Source of the DNA: Novosphingobium naphthalenivorans NBRC 102051
Lineage (GTDB): Bacteria; Pseudomonadota; Alphaproteobacteria; Sphingomonadales; Sphingomonadaceae
Length of the DNA: 64,000 bases
Direction of reading: 5' to 3'
Assembly (NCBI RefSeq): GCF_001590985.1
Contig: NZ_BCTX01000003.1
Coordinates: 1-64,000, forward strand
Positions 1 through 7,565 of the stretch are shown here, one piece after another; position 1 is the stretch's first letter, and each line of letters opens with the position of its first letter. The notes under the pieces were generated by a model. The model was not told the DNA's origin and made no database searches. It saw only the letters and a list, made by a program, of their open reading frames with translations. The position numbers and the translations under genes were made by a program.

Positions 1-393
1 GACTAGAAGGCAACCAGCAGGAGTTGCCCAAGCGGTTCCCGGGTCATTTTTTGGCGGCTTATCGCTCATACAGGGCGTTTCGCCGCACTCGCACCCTTGC
101 AATCTTTTAATGAAATTAACCGGGTTGTATAAATGAAAGTTACCGCAGGGAGAGGCGGCACTTTAGGTAAGTTACACGAATGACTGCAAATTCCCGTAAC
201 AGACCCTTTTAAATACAAGCGACTCAAGACCTAGATGACAACAGGCCTTCCGCCGCTTCTGGTTGGAAAGGACTTGCTGCATAGCAACGCGGCCTGTCTC
301 GTTTCGCCGATTACCAACGATTAATCATCCGATTTCCGGACACTTATGTCCGGAACTCCTCCCCCTGCGCCTTGTCCAGAGAGGAGACAGACC
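1..393. other. Intergenic stretch at the window edge
   Basis: I see no coding frame that I would support in these 393 bases. The stretch is richer in A+T than its surroundings, particularly from about 100 to 240, as expected of a promoter region. Bases 241-297 can fold into a nested structure: ACAGGCC (241-247) pairs with GGCCTGT (291-297), and inside it TTGCT (274-278) pairs with AGCAA (283-287) around a four-base loop. Whether this is a leader element for the UrcA gene, a terminator remnant or chance cannot be decided from one sequence. Confidence 0.5.
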
Positions 394-771
394 ATGAGAA
401 GGCTTACAATTGCCGCCTGCGCAATGACAGCACTGCTCGTCGGCTCGCCCGCGGTTGGAGACGTCATCGTGCAGGATGGAGGCTGGGCTGACCGGCCTTA
501 CGTCGAAGTCCGCTACGGCGACCTCAACCTTGACAGCCAGAGCGGCATCGCAACCCTGAACAAACGCCTGACCGCCGCCGTCATGACGGTCTGCGGTGAC
601 GACGACATCCGCCTGTTGCGGGAACATATGGCCGTTCGAAACTGCCGGAGCGATACGATGGAGCAAGCCTTCGCCGATCGTGACGCCGTGATCGCGGCAC
701 ATATGGCGGCCCGCAACGATCCCACCAGGCTCGCCGCCATGGAGCTTCCAGCCTTGCGCGTGCATCGCTGA
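394..771 (+). CDS. UrcA family secreted protein
   Basis: A small exported protein of 125 residues in the UrcA family, whose function is unknown and which is common in sphingomonads and caulobacters. Residues 1-23 form a signal peptide. The mature part carries the family pattern: a VRYGDLNLDSQSG segment, then a helix ending in TVCG, then a second cysteine in RNCR. The two cysteines may form a disulphide. I chose the ATG at 394 over the in-frame ATG at 346 because GAGGAG lies seven bases upstream and the signal peptide then starts at residue 1. It stands alone: the next gene is convergent and more than 200 bases away. The family call is fairly firm; no role can be assigned. Confidence 0.8.
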   Translation: MRRLTIAACAMTALLVGSPAVGDVIVQDGGWADRPYVEVRYGDLNLDSQSGIATLNKRLTAAVMTVCGDDDIRLLREHMAVRNCRSDTMEQAFADRDAVIAAHMAARNDPTRLAAMELPALRVHR

Positions 772-994
772 CCTCAAGCCCCCGCCCGGGCCGGCTTGCG
801 GGCGATACCCTTGCAGCACGTCCCACTGCAATCGCCCAGCGATCAAGTCCGGTCCGGCCCCAAGGCCCGCCCTCATCCGCAAGGGGCGGGCCTTGGCTCA
901 TCCGGTCGCGGCCCTGATTACGAAGCTGCTGTGGCGATCCGCGCACCGTCGGTGCGTCCATGGAAAGCCAGCACTCCATCGAAGGCGGCAATCT

Positions 995-1915
995 CTACTT
1001 TTTGATACCCGCGACGATGCCGCTGCCTTCGAAACCAGAACCGGCGGCATACCAGACATAGCCCATTTCTGCCCCTTGCGGTCCGAACAGAGATCCCGTG
1101 AAAGCTCCGGTCGCGTTTGATCCAGCAAGTGTTCCCGAAAAACCAGGGCCGCCGGAATCCAGCGAACCGGTTCCCGTGAACGATCCGAAATTTCGTGAAA
1201 CACCGGTCTGGTACGAAGTGCCGGCAAGGTTAAGAGTCGTATTGACCGAGCCAGTTCCGAAATTGAGCGAGAACGTGGCAGAGGATTCACTGGTTCCGGT
1301 GTTGGGATCGGACAAGGTGTAGGTCGTGTCATCACTCATCACCGAGCCCCCGACGTATGTGTCGTAGGAGGCAGTTCCCGACTTGGGAATATCGCTTTTT
1401 TGGGTTTGCACGCCGCCGACGAACAGATTGTCACGCAATGCAGTTATTACGCTCCCTGCCGGCACATGCCGCCAAGTCCCGAACATCGTGTAGCTGAGCC
1501 GGACATTCTTCACCATAAGGCGCCACAACCAAACGTTGTCCCCAGCGGTACTGTCGCTCTTGCCGTAAACGCTCCTTACATTGTTCGACAGGGCGGAATC
1601 ATAGTTCGCCTGAGTCATCGCGACCGAATAGCCCTCCGGCGAGGTCAGCATGTAGGCACCTGCAGACGCATCGTAGTCAACCCGGACTGCCGAACCGGCT
1701 TTGTAGCCTGTCGCTGAACTGCTGTTGCCCCGAAAAACCGGTACGTTAATGCTCGCCGTCTCGAATGTCTGAGTTCCGCTGAGCTGATCCAACGTTGCAT
1801 ATGTGGCAGCAGGCGTCGGGGCCGGCGTGCTGTTCACCCCGCCTCCGCCGCCGCACGCGGACAACGCAAACACCAGTGCCAGGGCTGTCGCCCCGCCAAA
1901 ACCATGCTTCATCAA
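995..1915 (-). CDS. TbpB-like surface lipoprotein (Slam cargo candidate)
   Basis: A 306-residue lipoprotein. The signal peptide ends in the lipobox LSAC with the lipid-bearing cysteine at residue 21, followed by glycines. The C-terminal third (about residues 185-306) is built of short Gly/Ser/Thr-rich beta strands ending in FGPQGAEMGYVW, the pattern of the transferrin-binding protein B beta-barrel domain. In Neisseria and relatives such lipoproteins bind host or environmental ligands at the cell surface and are exported across the outer membrane by Slam proteins. It lies ten bases downstream of a Slam gene on the same strand, so the two are probably one operon and this protein the cargo. Its ligand is unknown. 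Transferrin is unlikely in an environmental organism; a haem or metal ligand is possible. Confidence 0.75.
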   Translation of the reverse strand: MMKHGFGGATALALVFALSACGGGGGVNSTPAPTPAATYATLDQLSGTQTFETASINVPVFRGNSSSATGYKAGSAVRVDYDASAGAYMLTSPEGYSVAMTQANYDSALSNNVRSVYGKSDSTAGDNVWLWRLMVKNVRLSYTMFGTWRHVPAGSVITALRDNLFVGGVQTQKSDIPKSGTASYDTYVGGSVMSDDTTYTLSDPNTGTSESSATFSLNFGTGSVNTTLNLAGTSYQTGVSRNFGSFTGTGSLDSGGPGFSGTLAGSNATGAFTGSLFGPQGAEMGYVWYAAGSGFEGSGIVAGIKK

Positions 1916-1925
1916 TGTCGCACCT

Positions 1926-3269
1926 TCAGAAAGCCGAACTCACGCCCAGTTCGGCAGAAACGCGTTTGTAGTCATAGATCTCGATCGAAGACCGGTTGCG
2001 CTCCCACTTGACGCGCACCAGCGGCGCGAAGGCGCCAACGTGGAGGGCGCGCAGCGTGGCGGCGAGACTTGCGGAATAGCGGTCTTCCACGCGCCGATGG
2101 GGATAGAGGAACAACCGCGCGTCTGCTTCCAGGTGGCTATAGCCAGCCGTGCCGATCAGGGTAGTGCGGCCCACTTCGCGGAAGACGTAGACGCTCGCCC
2201 CGCCGCTCGCGAGCGAATAGCCCGGATCGCGTGCAGCCTCGCGGAAACCGTAGACCTGGACGCCCCCGCCCATGCGCGCGCTGAAGGCACGGTCGAGGCT
2301 GGCGCTGAGCGTGAAATCATCGGCGACCTGCAAGGCATTGCGCTTGTTCTCGACATGCGTGATGCCGCCCTCAATGCGCAACTGGCTGCGCTTTCCGGTG
2401 GGATGCTGCCAGTTTGCCGTGCCGCCGTAGCTGAGCGAATAGAGCGACTTGCCGTACCAGCGCCAGGTCGGCCCGGCGGCCAGCGTGATCCGGTCCTTGC
2501 CGGAAGCGTACTGCGGACCGATCTGCAGGCCGGTCGAGATATCGTTGAACGCACTGTCGCGGTAGAGGCTGCCGCCCCCGGATACCCGCACAAGCAGGTC
2601 GGTTCCCTTCTCCAGTCCCTCGCGCCAATAGGCCTGTCCGCGAAGATCGAGGCCGACACCCGATTTCGCCTGCGCATCCTTGTCCAGCGTGAAGTCGCCG
2701 ATGACTGTCCCCAGCGTATCGGAACGGGTGGCGCGGTTGATGTTGCTGTCCGGCGCCAGCGCCACTTCGAACGAGCCGCCGAAGGGTTTGCGGGCGTTCA
2801 GTGCATTGGCATAGAAGCGCACCATGCGCTCGACCTGCGGCGGCAGGCCCGCCGCTTCGGCGGCGCGGAATTCGCGTTCGGCGGCGCGCATGTCGCCGGT
2901 CATCGCCAGCACGCGCGCCAGTTCCAGCCGCACGCGCGCGGCCCCTGGCTTGTCATCGAGGATTCGGCGGAACGCAATGGCGGCGTCGGTGTAACGATGC
3001 AGGTCATCCGCCAGCATCATGCCCAGGCGAAAACGGGCTTCGGTGCGCAGTTCGGGATCGGGATCGGACTCCAGCGCGTGATAGGCCGCTTCGGCCGTCG
3101 CGAAATCCCCCTTCGCACGGGCCGCATCGGCAAGCGCAAACACCTGCGCGGCGGAAAGCCGGGCCGGTGTTTGCGCAGGAGACGTCCTTACGTCCTGAGC
3201 ATGCACCACGACTGGCACGGCTACCAGCGCGGCCGCGGCAACAACCTTCGACAAGCTAATGATTCGCAC
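1926..3269 (-). CDS. Slam family outer-membrane lipoprotein translocon
   Basis: A 447-residue protein with the Slam (surface lipoprotein assembly modulator, DUF560) layout. A signal peptide of about 24 residues is followed by a periplasmic helical TPR-like region (about 38-150) and a C-terminal outer-membrane barrel (about 165-447) ending in a phenylalanine. The junction motif DSNINRAT, residues 174-181, is typical of the family, as are the alternating aromatic barrel strands. In characterised members the barrel moves TbpB-type lipoproteins from the inner leaflet to the cell surface. The annotated start is a GTG whose purine-rich site (AAAAGGG) abuts it, so the exact start is uncertain. It is first in a two-gene operon with the lipoprotein downstream. 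The 220 bases ahead separate it from a divergent peptidase gene. Confidence 0.8.
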   Translation of the reverse strand: MRIISLSKVVAAAALVAVPVVVHAQDVRTSPAQTPARLSAAQVFALADAARAKGDFATAEAAYHALESDPDPELRTEARFRLGMMLADDLHRYTDAAIAFRRILDDKPGAARVRLELARVLAMTGDMRAAEREFRAAEAAGLPPQVERMVRFYANALNARKPFGGSFEVALAPDSNINRATRSDTLGTVIGDFTLDKDAQAKSGVGLDLRGQAYWREGLEKGTDLLVRVSGGGSLYRDSAFNDISTGLQIGPQYASGKDRITLAAGPTWRWYGKSLYSLSYGGTANWQHPTGKRSQLRIEGGITHVENKRNALQVADDFTLSASLDRAFSARMGGGVQVYGFREAARDPGYSLASGGASVYVFREVGRTTLIGTAGYSHLEADARLFLYPHRRVEDRYSASLAATLRALHVGAFAPLVRVKWERNRSSIEIYDYKRVSAELGVSSAF

Positions 3270-3490
3270 CCCTTTTCGCGCCCACTATGAGTGGCAAGAG
3301 TGCCTGTCTACAGGGACAGAAACGGAAATGCGGCGATTTGCGCCCGGCACTGTTTCGCTGCCGGCCCGGCAGCCGATTTCCGCCATTTTTCGGCAGTTAA
3401 AATTTAGCAACAACCGGAGATCCGCGCGGCCAGGACATGCCGGCTCAAGCAGCGGGTTGCCTCTCCTGCCCCGGCATCTAGAATTGCCCC

Positions 3491-5152
3491 ATGCACAAAA
3501 CGATGTCCGCGCTGGTAACGGCGCTTCTCGCCTCGATCTCTCAACCCACGCTCGCCCAGGTCTCCGTCGATCCCGGCCGCATCGTCGAAGACGTGAAGAC
3601 GCTTGCGTCAGACACGTTCGAAGGGCGTGCGCCCGGCACTGCGGGCGAGGAGCGCACGATCGGCTACCTGATCGCGCGGATGCAGGACACCGGGCTCGAA
3701 CCCGCCGGCCCCGGCGGGCAGTGGGTGCAGACGGTGCCGCTGCTCCACACCGCCTTGCAGCCTGCCAAAACCCTGGCCTTTGCGACGCCCCAGGGCGTCA
3801 TGCCGGTCGGGCAGAGCGAGCAGGTCTATGTCTCGACCGTGCGGCCCGACGACGAGGCAGTGATTGCGAATGCGCCGGTGGTCTTCGTCGGCTACGGCGT
3901 CGATGCACCCGAGCGCGGGTGGGACGATTTCAAGGGCGCGGACCTCAAGGGCAAGGTCGTGGTCTTCCTTGTCAACGATCCGGATTTCGCCGCCACGAAG
4001 GGCGAAGCGCCCTATGGCAAGTTCGGCGGGCGGACGATGACTTATTACGGCCGCTGGACCTACAAGTTCGAGGAAGCCGCGCGGCAGGGCGCGGTGGGCG
4101 CGCTGATCGTCCACGATACCGATGGGGCGGGCTATGGCTGGAATGTCGTGATCAGCCCGGGCGGCGAGAACTACGACATCGTGCGCAAGCCCGAGGACCT
4201 CACTTCGCTGAAACTGCAGGGCTGGATTTCGGGCGATGCGGCGAAAGAGCTGTTCGCCAAGGCCGGGCTCGATCTGGCGAAACTGCGCGCCGATGCGCGC
4301 AAGGCCTCGTTCAAGCCGGTGCCCTTGAAGGGCGTGACCTTCGATGCCGACGTGCCGGTGACGCATGAGCAGATCGCCAGCCACAACGTGCTCGGGCGCA
4401 TTCCCGGCACTTCGCACGCCGATGAAGTGGTGATGTTCGGCGCGCACTGGGATGCCTATGGCAAGGGCGCGCCGGATGCACAGGGCCGCATCTACCGCGC
4501 CGGGGCCAACGACGATGCGCTGGGCATTGCCGGCATCCTCGACATCGCGCGGGTGATGAAGGCGGGGCCGCCGCCGCAGCGCAGTGTCGTCTTCGCCGCC
4601 TGGACGGCCGAGGAGCGCGGGCTGCTCGGGTCCGAGTACTACGCGGCGAACCCGGTCTATCCGATGGCCAAGACTGTCGCCAACCTCGCCATCGACATCC
4701 TGCAGACGGCGGGCGCGGCGAACGACGTGGTGCTGGTCGGCAAGGGACAGGACACGCTGGAGGACGACATGGCGCGCGTCGCCGCCACGCAGGGCCGCAC
4801 GGTCACGCCCGAAAGCCTGCCCGAGCGCGGGCTGTTCTACCGCGCCGACCACTTCTCCTTCGCCAAGCGCGGGGTGCCGGTGATGCTGCTGATGGGCATT
4901 GCTGGCGCGGCCGACCTGAAACAGGGCGGGACGGCGGCCGGGCAGGCGTGGATCGATGCCTATACCGGCCAATGCTATCATCAGGCCTGCGACGCTTATG
5001 GCCCGGACTGGAACCTCGCGGGCGCGGTGCAGGACATCGACCTGATCGGCACGATCGGCGACGAACTGGCGAATTCGCGCCATTGGCCGCAGTGGAAACC
5101 GGGCTCCGAATTCAAGGCGGCCCGCGACAAGAGCGCGGGCGAGCGGGACTAG
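3491..5152 (+). CDS. Secreted M28 family zinc aminopeptidase
   Basis: A 553-residue exported metallopeptidase of family M28. It has a signal peptide (about residues 1-23), then an N-terminal part with an inserted PA-like domain, then the catalytic domain. Di-zinc ligand motifs are visible: HWD near residue 319, the aspartate of NDD at about 341, and the EE pair at 374-375 in the segment AEERGLLGSEYY. The family removes N-terminal residues from peptides in the periplasm or outside the cell. The RlpA gene begins four bases after its stop, so the two are likely co-transcribed. Substrate preference cannot be read from the sequence. Confidence 0.88.
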   Translation: MHKTMSALVTALLASISQPTLAQVSVDPGRIVEDVKTLASDTFEGRAPGTAGEERTIGYLIARMQDTGLEPAGPGGQWVQTVPLLHTALQPAKTLAFATPQGVMPVGQSEQVYVSTVRPDDEAVIANAPVVFVGYGVDAPERGWDDFKGADLKGKVVVFLVNDPDFAATKGEAPYGKFGGRTMTYYGRWTYKFEEAARQGAVGALIVHDTDGAGYGWNVVISPGGENYDIVRKPEDLTSLKLQGWISGDAAKELFAKAGLDLAKLRADARKASFKPVPLKGVTFDADVPVTHEQIASHNVLGRIPGTSHADEVVMFGAHWDAYGKGAPDAQGRIYRAGANDDALGIAGILDIARVMKAGPPPQRSVVFAAWTAEERGLLGSEYYAANPVYPMAKTVANLAIDILQTAGAANDVVLVGKGQDTLEDDMARVAATQGRTVTPESLPERGLFYRADHFSFAKRGVPVMLLMGIAGAADLKQGGTAAGQAWIDAYTGQCYHQACDAYGPDWNLAGAVQDIDLIGTIGDELANSRHWPQWKPGSEFKAARDKSAGERD

Positions 5153-5155
5153 GCC

Positions 5156-5737
5156 ATGCGGCTGCACGCCCTTGCCCCCGCGCTGCTGGCCCCTGCCATG
5201 CTGACGCTGGCGCTCTCGGCCTGCGGGGGCGGCGTGCATTACCGGCCGGTCAGCGACACCCCGGTGCGGATCGGCCCGGCCTATACCGTGCGCGGGGTGA
5301 CATATACGCCCGCCGCTGATCCGCATTACGACATGCTGGGCTATGCGACCTGGTACGGGAACGAGAGCGGCAACCAGGTCGCCAATGGCGAACGGTTCCG
5401 GCCCGACTGGATCACCGCCGCGCACAAGACCCTGCCCTTGCCGAGCTATGTCGAAGTCACCTCGCTCGATACCGGCCGGCGCATTCTGGTGCGGGTCAAC
5501 GATCGCGGACCGTTCGGCGAAAGCGCGCGGATCATCGACTTGTCGAAAGGCGCGGCCGAACTGCTCGGCGTGCGGGCGAAAGGCAAGGCCGCGGTGCGGG
5601 TGCGCGTGGTCCAGCCGGACGAGCACGACCGCAAGGCCCTGCGCAAAGGGCACACGGCGCGCCAGCTGTCACCCGTTTCGGGCCGGGCGCTCGCCAATCT
5701 GCAGGCGCAATTCGCACGCGGCGTCGGCCCGCGCTGA
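5156..5737 (+). CDS. rlpA: RlpA family septal/peptidoglycan lipoprotein
   Basis: A 193-residue lipoprotein with the double-psi beta-barrel of RlpA. The lipobox LSAC places the lipid on cysteine 23. The barrel follows from about residue 60, with the family segments ATWYGNESGNQVANGE and VRVNDRGPFGESARIIDLS. RlpA proteins cleave peptidoglycan strands lacking stem peptides, usually at the septum. This copy ends soon after the barrel and has no SPOR domain, so septal targeting through denuded glycan is not supported by its sequence. It starts four bases after the M28 peptidase stop. Confidence 0.85.
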   Translation: MRLHALAPALLAPAMLTLALSACGGGVHYRPVSDTPVRIGPAYTVRGVTYTPAADPHYDMLGYATWYGNESGNQVANGERFRPDWITAAHKTLPLPSYVEVTSLDTGRRILVRVNDRGPFGESARIIDLSKGAAELLGVRAKGKAAVRVRVVQPDEHDRKALRKGHTARQLSPVSGRALANLQAQFARGVGPR

Positions 5738-5808
5738 CCCCGCGCTGACATAGCCCGGCGCACATTGTCGCGTTTGCGACATTGCCTGCGCCGGATTGGA
5801 ACAGGCCT

Positions 5809-6015
5809 TCAGAAGTTGCTGAAATGCCCTTCCTTGCGCGCCTGCGCGCGGGCAGAGGCAATGATTGCCTTCGACTTACCCGGCGGAGAAACGCGCGAAA
5901 TCAGGCGGTTGACCGAATGGTTGCCGCACTTCGGACAGACCGGCTGGTCGCTCGCGCGCATCAGCAGCTCGAAATCGGCCGAGCATTCGGGACAGTGAAA
6001 ATCGTATAGCGGCAT
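5809..6015 (-). CDS. FmdB family zinc-ribbon protein
   Basis: A 68-residue protein that begins MPLYDFHCPECSADFE and continues to a second CPKCG knuckle. These two CxxC pairs are the zinc ribbon of the FmdB/CxxC putative regulatory family. The C-terminal third is basic. The family was named from formamidase regulation but most members have no demonstrated role. It stands alone between a convergent RlpA gene and the globin gene on the same strand, 73 bases upstream of it. Confidence 0.85.
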   Translation of the reverse strand: MPLYDFHCPECSADFELLMRASDQPVCPKCGNHSVNRLISRVSPPGKSKAIIASARAQARKEGHFSNF

Positions 6016-6088
6016 CGGGCTTCCCGGTCAGTTTGGATGGGGCGGGAAGCCCGATGCGAGATCTGTGCCAGAATTCGGGACGAAGGGA

Positions 6089-6535
6089 TCAGGCCGCCCG
6101 CAGTTCGTATTCCTCGGCTTCCTTGCCGATCAGGATGTCGGCGAGGAACCAGTAAGCCTCGCCCCATGCCGCCAGGACCTCGTCGGTCGCGGCCTCGCCC
6201 AGCACGTCGCGGATCGCGGGCAGCAGCGCTTCGGCCACCAGCGGATAGTGCTCGGCCTTCACCCCGGTATCGCAATGCCGCTCAACCATGCGGCGCACCG
6301 GAGCGTCGAGGTTCTGCAGCTTGTCCACATTCTGGGCATAGGCCAGGATCGCCCCGGCAAGGCGGCGCGGCTGCTCGCCGGAATCCTGCGCGGCCTGATC
6401 GAACATCGCCTTCACGGCCTCGTTCTGGAACAGGCGATCGTACATGCGGGTGGTGATCGCGACGCCGTGCTGCTGCAGCGCCGGGGCCGTCGCCTTGACG
6501 ATGGCAATGGTCTGTTCGGAAAGCGGTGCGGCCAT
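6089..6535 (-). CDS. Single-domain globin of the flavohaemoglobin type
   Basis: A 148-residue globin that matches the haem domain of flavohaemoglobin (Hmp) without the FAD/NAD reductase part. Hallmarks are Tyr32 (B10 position, in TRMYDRLF), Gln55 near the E7 position, and the proximal histidine at residue 87 in ERHCDTG. Such proteins bind O2 and NO and may detoxify NO with an external reductase. The start at 6535 follows GGGAGAAG by a few bases. It is transcribed away from an NsrR-like NO-sensing regulator across a gap of about 100 bases that holds palindromes, which supports an NO-responsive role. The enzymatic activity is inferred. Confidence 0.85.
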   Translation of the reverse strand: MAAPLSEQTIAIVKATAPALQQHGVAITTRMYDRLFQNEAVKAMFDQAAQDSGEQPRRLAGAILAYAQNVDKLQNLDAPVRRMVERHCDTGVKAEHYPLVAEALLPAIRDVLGEAATDEVLAAWGEAYWFLADILIGKEAEEYELRAA

Positions 6536-6555
6536 GAAAGTCTTCTCCCTAAAAC

Positions 6556-6610
6556 ATGCGAATCGGATGCATCTATACGACGATCCAAAAACATGTAAAT
6601 AGAATGCATG
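6556..6610. promoter_or_regulatory. Candidate NsrR operators between globin and nsrR
   Basis: Two ATGCAT-containing palindromes lie in the divergent promoter region. The better one, 6592-6610, is an imperfect inverted repeat with CATGTA on the left and TGCATG on the right, separated by seven A/T-rich bases. A second element, GATGCATC, occupies 6566-6573. Known NsrR sites are inverted repeats of about this size with ATG(C/T)AT-like halves. The assignment is inferred from this resemblance and from the flanking genes. Confidence 0.45.
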
Positions 6611-6636
6611 ATAACCCGCGAACGAGGACACCTGCC

Positions 6637-7059
6637 TTGCGCCTGACCGCGCACACCGATTACGCCCTGCGCATCCTGCTCCATGCCGCACTGCTTGCGG
6701 ACAAGGATGCCGAAGGCCTGCTGTCGATCGCCGAAGTCGCCGAGGCCCATGCGATCTCGCGCAACCATGCGATGAAAGTGGTGAACCTGCTCGCCAACGC
6801 AGGCCTGCTGGAGACAGTGCGCGGGCGCGGCGGCGGGTTCCGGCTGGGGCAGCCCGCCGGAGAGATCCGGCTCGGCCAGGTCGTGCGGCTGACCGAGCCG
6901 TGCCTGTCTCCCGCCGACTGCGCCCAATGCCTGCTGCGCTCCGGCTGCGGGCTGACGGCCATGCTCGGCCGCGCGATGGACGCTTTCCTCGCCGAACTCG
7001 ACACGCAGACCCTGGCCGACGCCGCAGCGGCATCGCGCCTGCCGGTCATGCCGGCCTGA
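6637..7059 (+). CDS. nsrR: NsrR-like Rrf2 family Fe-S regulator
   Basis: An Rrf2-family transcription factor of 140 residues when read from the TTG at 6637. An N-terminal winged helix (MRLTAHTDYALR, then the recognition region SRNHAMKVVN) precedes four cysteines at about 89, 95, 98 and 104, which could hold an iron-sulphur cluster. The C-terminal FLAELDTQTLAD segment resembles NsrR more than IscR. NsrR loses repression when NO attacks the cluster. I chose the TTG because the protein then begins exactly where the family begins and AGGA lies upstream. An in-frame ATG at 6604 would lie inside the better operator candidate. The likely target is the divergent globin gene, plus its own promoter. 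Confidence 0.75.
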   Translation: MRLTAHTDYALRILLHAALLADKDAEGLLSIAEVAEAHAISRNHAMKVVNLLANAGLLETVRGRGGGFRLGQPAGEIRLGQVVRLTEPCLSPADCAQCLLRSGCGLTAMLGRAMDAFLAELDTQTLADAAAASRLPVMPA

Positions 7060-7110
7060 CCGGGAACTTTAAGGCGGCTACGGCGTTTTCTCCTTGAGAG
7101 GAGAACCGGA

Positions 7111-7275
7111 ATGAACATCGGAGCCGAAATTCCCTTCCGCCGCAGCCGCCGCAGGCAGGATGCCACCGGATCGCTGATCTTCGATCGCGAACGCGACGCG
7201 CGGATGCGCGAGCAAGGGGAATCACAGACGGGCAAGATGCACGTCTGGATGAACGGGCACTTCCGCAAGGCTTGA
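7111..7275 (+). CDS. Small basic protein of unknown function (54 aa)
   Basis: A short open frame of 54 residues preceded by a strong site, GAGAGGAG, about seven bases before its ATG. The product is rich in arginine (RRSRRRQD near the start) and has no membrane segment, signal peptide or cysteine pair. It lies 51 bases after the NsrR-like gene on the same strand and may share its transcript. I do not recognise the family. The strong ribosome-binding site argues that it is translated. The stop codon falls in the first unit of a 12-base tandem repeat. Confidence 0.55.
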   Translation: MNIGAEIPFRRSRRRQDATGSLIFDRERDARMREQGESQTGKMHVWMNGHFRKA

Positions 7276-7305
7276 CCTTGGGCTTGACCTTGGGCTTGAC
7301 CTTGG
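7270..7305. repeat. Three perfect 12-base tandem repeats
   Basis: GCTTGACCTTGG occurs three times without interruption. The first unit overlaps the last codons of the small 54-residue gene, so a change in copy number would move the sequence after its stop but not the protein. No function is apparent. The stretch 7276-7565 otherwise holds only the upstream region of the M3 peptidase gene. Confidence 0.9.
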
Positions 7306-7565
7306 CGCCTGACTTCGGTCCCTGATTGCATTCCGGCGGCGCCGCCGTTTCCGGGCGCAACAAGCTTGCGCGCCGGAGCGGCGACGCTTTTCATTTTCGC
7401 GCCCTTCCCGCCACCGGACGAAACCCTTTTGCAATCGCTTCACAAGCTCTTGCAACGCGCTGGATTCTCGGTTTCAAGCAGTGCCCATGACCATACCGGC
7501 AGCCCTTCGCGCCGCGTCTTTCGCCGCGCCCTTCCCCCTATCCGGCTGCCGCACCCCTGGAGAGC

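Noticed and set aside
995..1915. True transferrin-binding protein
   Set aside because: Only the C-terminal barrel pattern is shared. Length and N-terminal half differ from host-specific TbpB, and no TbpA is adjacent.
6089..7033. A 300-codon minus-strand frame that includes the globin
   Set aside because: The upstream part is antisense to the NsrR-like gene, and the globin has its own ATG and ribosome site at 6535.
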